Of a DNA stretch of 64,000 nucleotides, positions 62,753 through 64,000 are shown piece after piece. The first letter of the stretch is position 1; each line of letters begins with the position of its first letter. Where the stretch lies: assembly GCA_958295495.1 (NCBI GenBank), contig OY282352.1:2542001-2606000 (forward strand). Reading direction: 5' to 3'. Below the pieces are notes generated by a model. The model was given only the letters and a program-made list of their open reading frames with translations, ran no database searches and was not told where the DNA came from. This DNA is from an uncultured Latescibacterota bacterium. GTDB lineage: Bacteria > Latescibacterota > UBA2968 > UBA8231. The position numbers and the translations under genes were made by a program.

Positions 62753-63445
62753 ATGGTGAAACAAGCCGACATCATCCTCGAAGCGCGCGGGTTGTGCAAG
62801 GTATTCAACACCGGCGGCGAGGGCTTGGAGGTGCTCAAAGGAGTGGACTTAGCGGTGCGCGCGGGCGAGCTGGTCGCGGTCATGGGCGAGTCAGGAGTTG
62901 GCAAGAGCACCTTGCTGCACCTGTTGGGTACACTCGACCTGCCGACGGCTGGCCAATTGCGGATTGCCGACGTCGATGTGCTCAATCTCGAAGATCAGGC
63001 GCTATCGCGTTTTCGCAATCGGCACATTGGCTTCGTATTCCAATTTCACTACCTGTTGCCGGAATTTACCGCGCTGGAAAACGTCTTGTTGCCGGCGCGG
63101 GTTGCTGGCGTCGATCGCTGCAAGGAGGCCCTAGAGTTGATGGATTCCGTCGGGCTAGCCGACCGCTTGCACCACCGGCCCGGGGCACTGTCGGGCGGCG
63201 AGTGTCAGCGGGTGGCCATGGTGCGAGCGCTGGTCACTCAGCCCTTGGTCGTGCTGGCCGATGAGCCGTCGGGCAATCTCGACGAGGCGACGAGCGCGTC
63301 CCTACACGAACTGCTCGCTGGATTGGCCCGGGAGCGCGGGCAGGCTTTTGTGGTGATGACTCACAACCGCACATTGGCCCAGAGCATGGATCGCCGAGGG
63401 CGCATAGAAGCAGGTGTGTTGCAGATGGAAGACGGTGCGGCATGA
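62753..63445 (+). CDS. lolD: Lipoprotein-releasing ABC ATPase LolD
   Basis: 230 residues. Walker A 'VMGESGVGKSTLLHLLGTLD', signature 'ALSGGECQRVAMVRALV', Walker B 'LVVLADEPSGNLDEATS' and the His switch 'FVVMTHNRTLA'. The ESG(V/S)GKST and 'FRNRHIGFVFQFHYLLPEF' blocks are LolD-like. It powers LolC/E. Overlaps the mcsA start by four bases. Confidence 0.94.
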   Translation: MVKQADIILEARGLCKVFNTGGEGLEVLKGVDLAVRAGELVAVMGESGVGKSTLLHLLGTLDLPTAGQLRIADVDVLNLEDQALSRFRNRHIGFVFQFHYLLPEFTALENVLLPARVAGVDRCKEALELMDSVGLADRLHHRPGALSGGECQRVAMVRALVTQPLVVLADEPSGNLDEATSASLHELLAGLARERGQAFVVMTHNRTLAQSMDRRGRIEAGVLQMEDGAA

Positions 63446-63948
63446 AATGCGGAGTGTGCGCCAAGCGCGAGGCCGTAGTGGCCTTTACCCATATTGTTGA
63501 CGACGTAAAACAGACGCTCTTGCTTTGCCATGAGTGCGCTAGCGAAAAAAACATCAAGGTGCGGATAGCCCCGTCTGCACAGGCCAAAGACGCGCCCGTG
63601 CTGGTGAAGGAAATCAAGATAGAGTTGGCCAAGTTGGCCGGAGCCGAAGGCGACGGGGGAGTGCGCTGTCCAACCTGCGAGATGAGCTACGAGGAGTTCA
63701 AAAAAATTGGCCGCCTCGGTTGCCAGCAATGTTACGAGGCCTTCGCCCCACAGCTAGAGCGCCTGCTCAAGCGCATCCACGGCGCTGACAGGCACCGGGG
63801 CAAGGGGCCGCTGGAAATGGCACAAAGCGCCCAGGCGGCTGACGAATTGGAGCGATTGCGCGCAGAGTTGGTCCAAGCGGTAGCCGAAGAGGCCTTTGAA
63901 GAGGCGGCTCAGCTCAGGGACCGCATCCGCGTCCTCGAAGGAAAATAG
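63442..63948 (+). CDS. mcsA: McsA-like zinc-binding UVR-domain protein
   Basis: 168 residues. Two N-terminal Cys pairs ('KCGVCAKRE', 'LLCHECASE') and two more in the middle ('VRCPTCEMS', 'LGCQQCYEAFA') are the McsA zinc sites; the C-terminus ('AVAEEAFEEAAQLRDRIRVL') is a UVR motif. McsA activates the protein-arginine kinase McsB, whose start follows two bases later. The pair marks proteins for ClpC-ClpP. Confidence 0.9.
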   Translation: MKCGVCAKREAVVAFTHIVDDVKQTLLLCHECASEKNIKVRIAPSAQAKDAPVLVKEIKIELAKLAGAEGDGGVRCPTCEMSYEEFKKIGRLGCQQCYEAFAPQLERLLKRIHGADRHRGKGPLEMAQSAQAADELERLRAELVQAVAEEAFEEAAQLRDRIRVLEGK

Positions 63949-63950
63949 CC

Positions 63951-64000
63951 GTGCATATTGAGGATCTCATTTACAATGCGGCTAGCTGGCTCAGCGGGGA
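63951..64000 (+). CDS. mcsB: Start of protein arginine kinase McsB, cut by the window edge
   Basis: A GTG at 63951 starts 'HIEDLIYNAASWLSG', the McsB N-terminal pattern, in the place expected after mcsA. Only 16 codons are in the window. Confidence 0.6.
   Translation, partial: MHIEDLIYNAASWLSG

Overview
The window looks like a chromosomal segment of an uncultured diderm bacterium, most likely from the FCB side of the tree (a Latescibacterota- or Poribacteria-like marine or sponge-associated lineage). The reasons are the outer-membrane lipoprotein genes (lolA, lolC/E-like, lolD), three secreted proteins with a C-terminal 'YPNPFNP / GxYxxxWDG / GxYFYxL'-type sorting domain, phytanoyl-CoA dioxygenase-family and M81 genes, and UGA-encoded selenocysteine in two genes. 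The phylum is an inference from gene content; there is no rRNA gene in the window.

Region 1 (1-8651) is a defence island after a truncated sulfatase. A PIN-domain protein and a fused XRE-HTH/ImmA-IrrE protease lie on the minus strand, divergent from a three-gene CBASS operon of type II 'short' layout: CD-NTase, stand-alone E2-like protein and CapV-type patatin phospholipase. A single-chain type IIG-like restriction-modification enzyme converges on it.

Region 2 (8671-14526) holds two divergent phytanoyl-CoA dioxygenase-family genes, one with the iron-ligand motif HxD changed to HxG, then a minus-strand run of a glycosyltransferase, a D-threonine-aldolase-like enzyme, a thioredoxin-TPR protein and an enolase-superfamily enzyme. 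Region 3 (14527-17486) contains a recombination scar (fragment of a DUF4440-like gene joined to the 3' part of a tRNA-Ala) beside katG.

Region 4 (17487-26809) has selD with an in-frame selenocysteine UGA, an M81 peptidase, a Gfo/Idh/MocA oxidoreductase, a voltage-gated-type potassium channel, a decayed phosphonate operon (intact phnA flanked by an internally deleted alcohol dehydrogenase and a remnant of an FAD oxidoreductase), two NAD-dependent epimerase-like genes and guaB. Region 5 (26938-32643) has a YtxH protein and a minus-strand operon of a SelW-like selenoprotein that ordinary ORF callers miss, a TPR protein, rdgB and a heterodimeric ABC exporter.

Region 6 (32849-41385) has a HEAT-repeat lipoprotein with hisG-hisD-hisB, a glycosyltransferase, a YfhO-like membrane protein and two small membrane/coiled-coil proteins, one with seven tandem 33-bp repeats. 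Region 7 (41515-49505) carries two large secreted multidomain proteins; the first is preceded by a promoter and two tiny overlapping ORFs. Region 8 (49550-64000) is housekeeping: moaD-moaE, a dual-specificity phosphatase, a zinc ribbon, ybbR, tsaD, a VWA membrane protein, ftsK, lolA, a subtilase, prfB with its programmed frameshift, lolC/E, lolD, mcsA and the first codons of mcsB.
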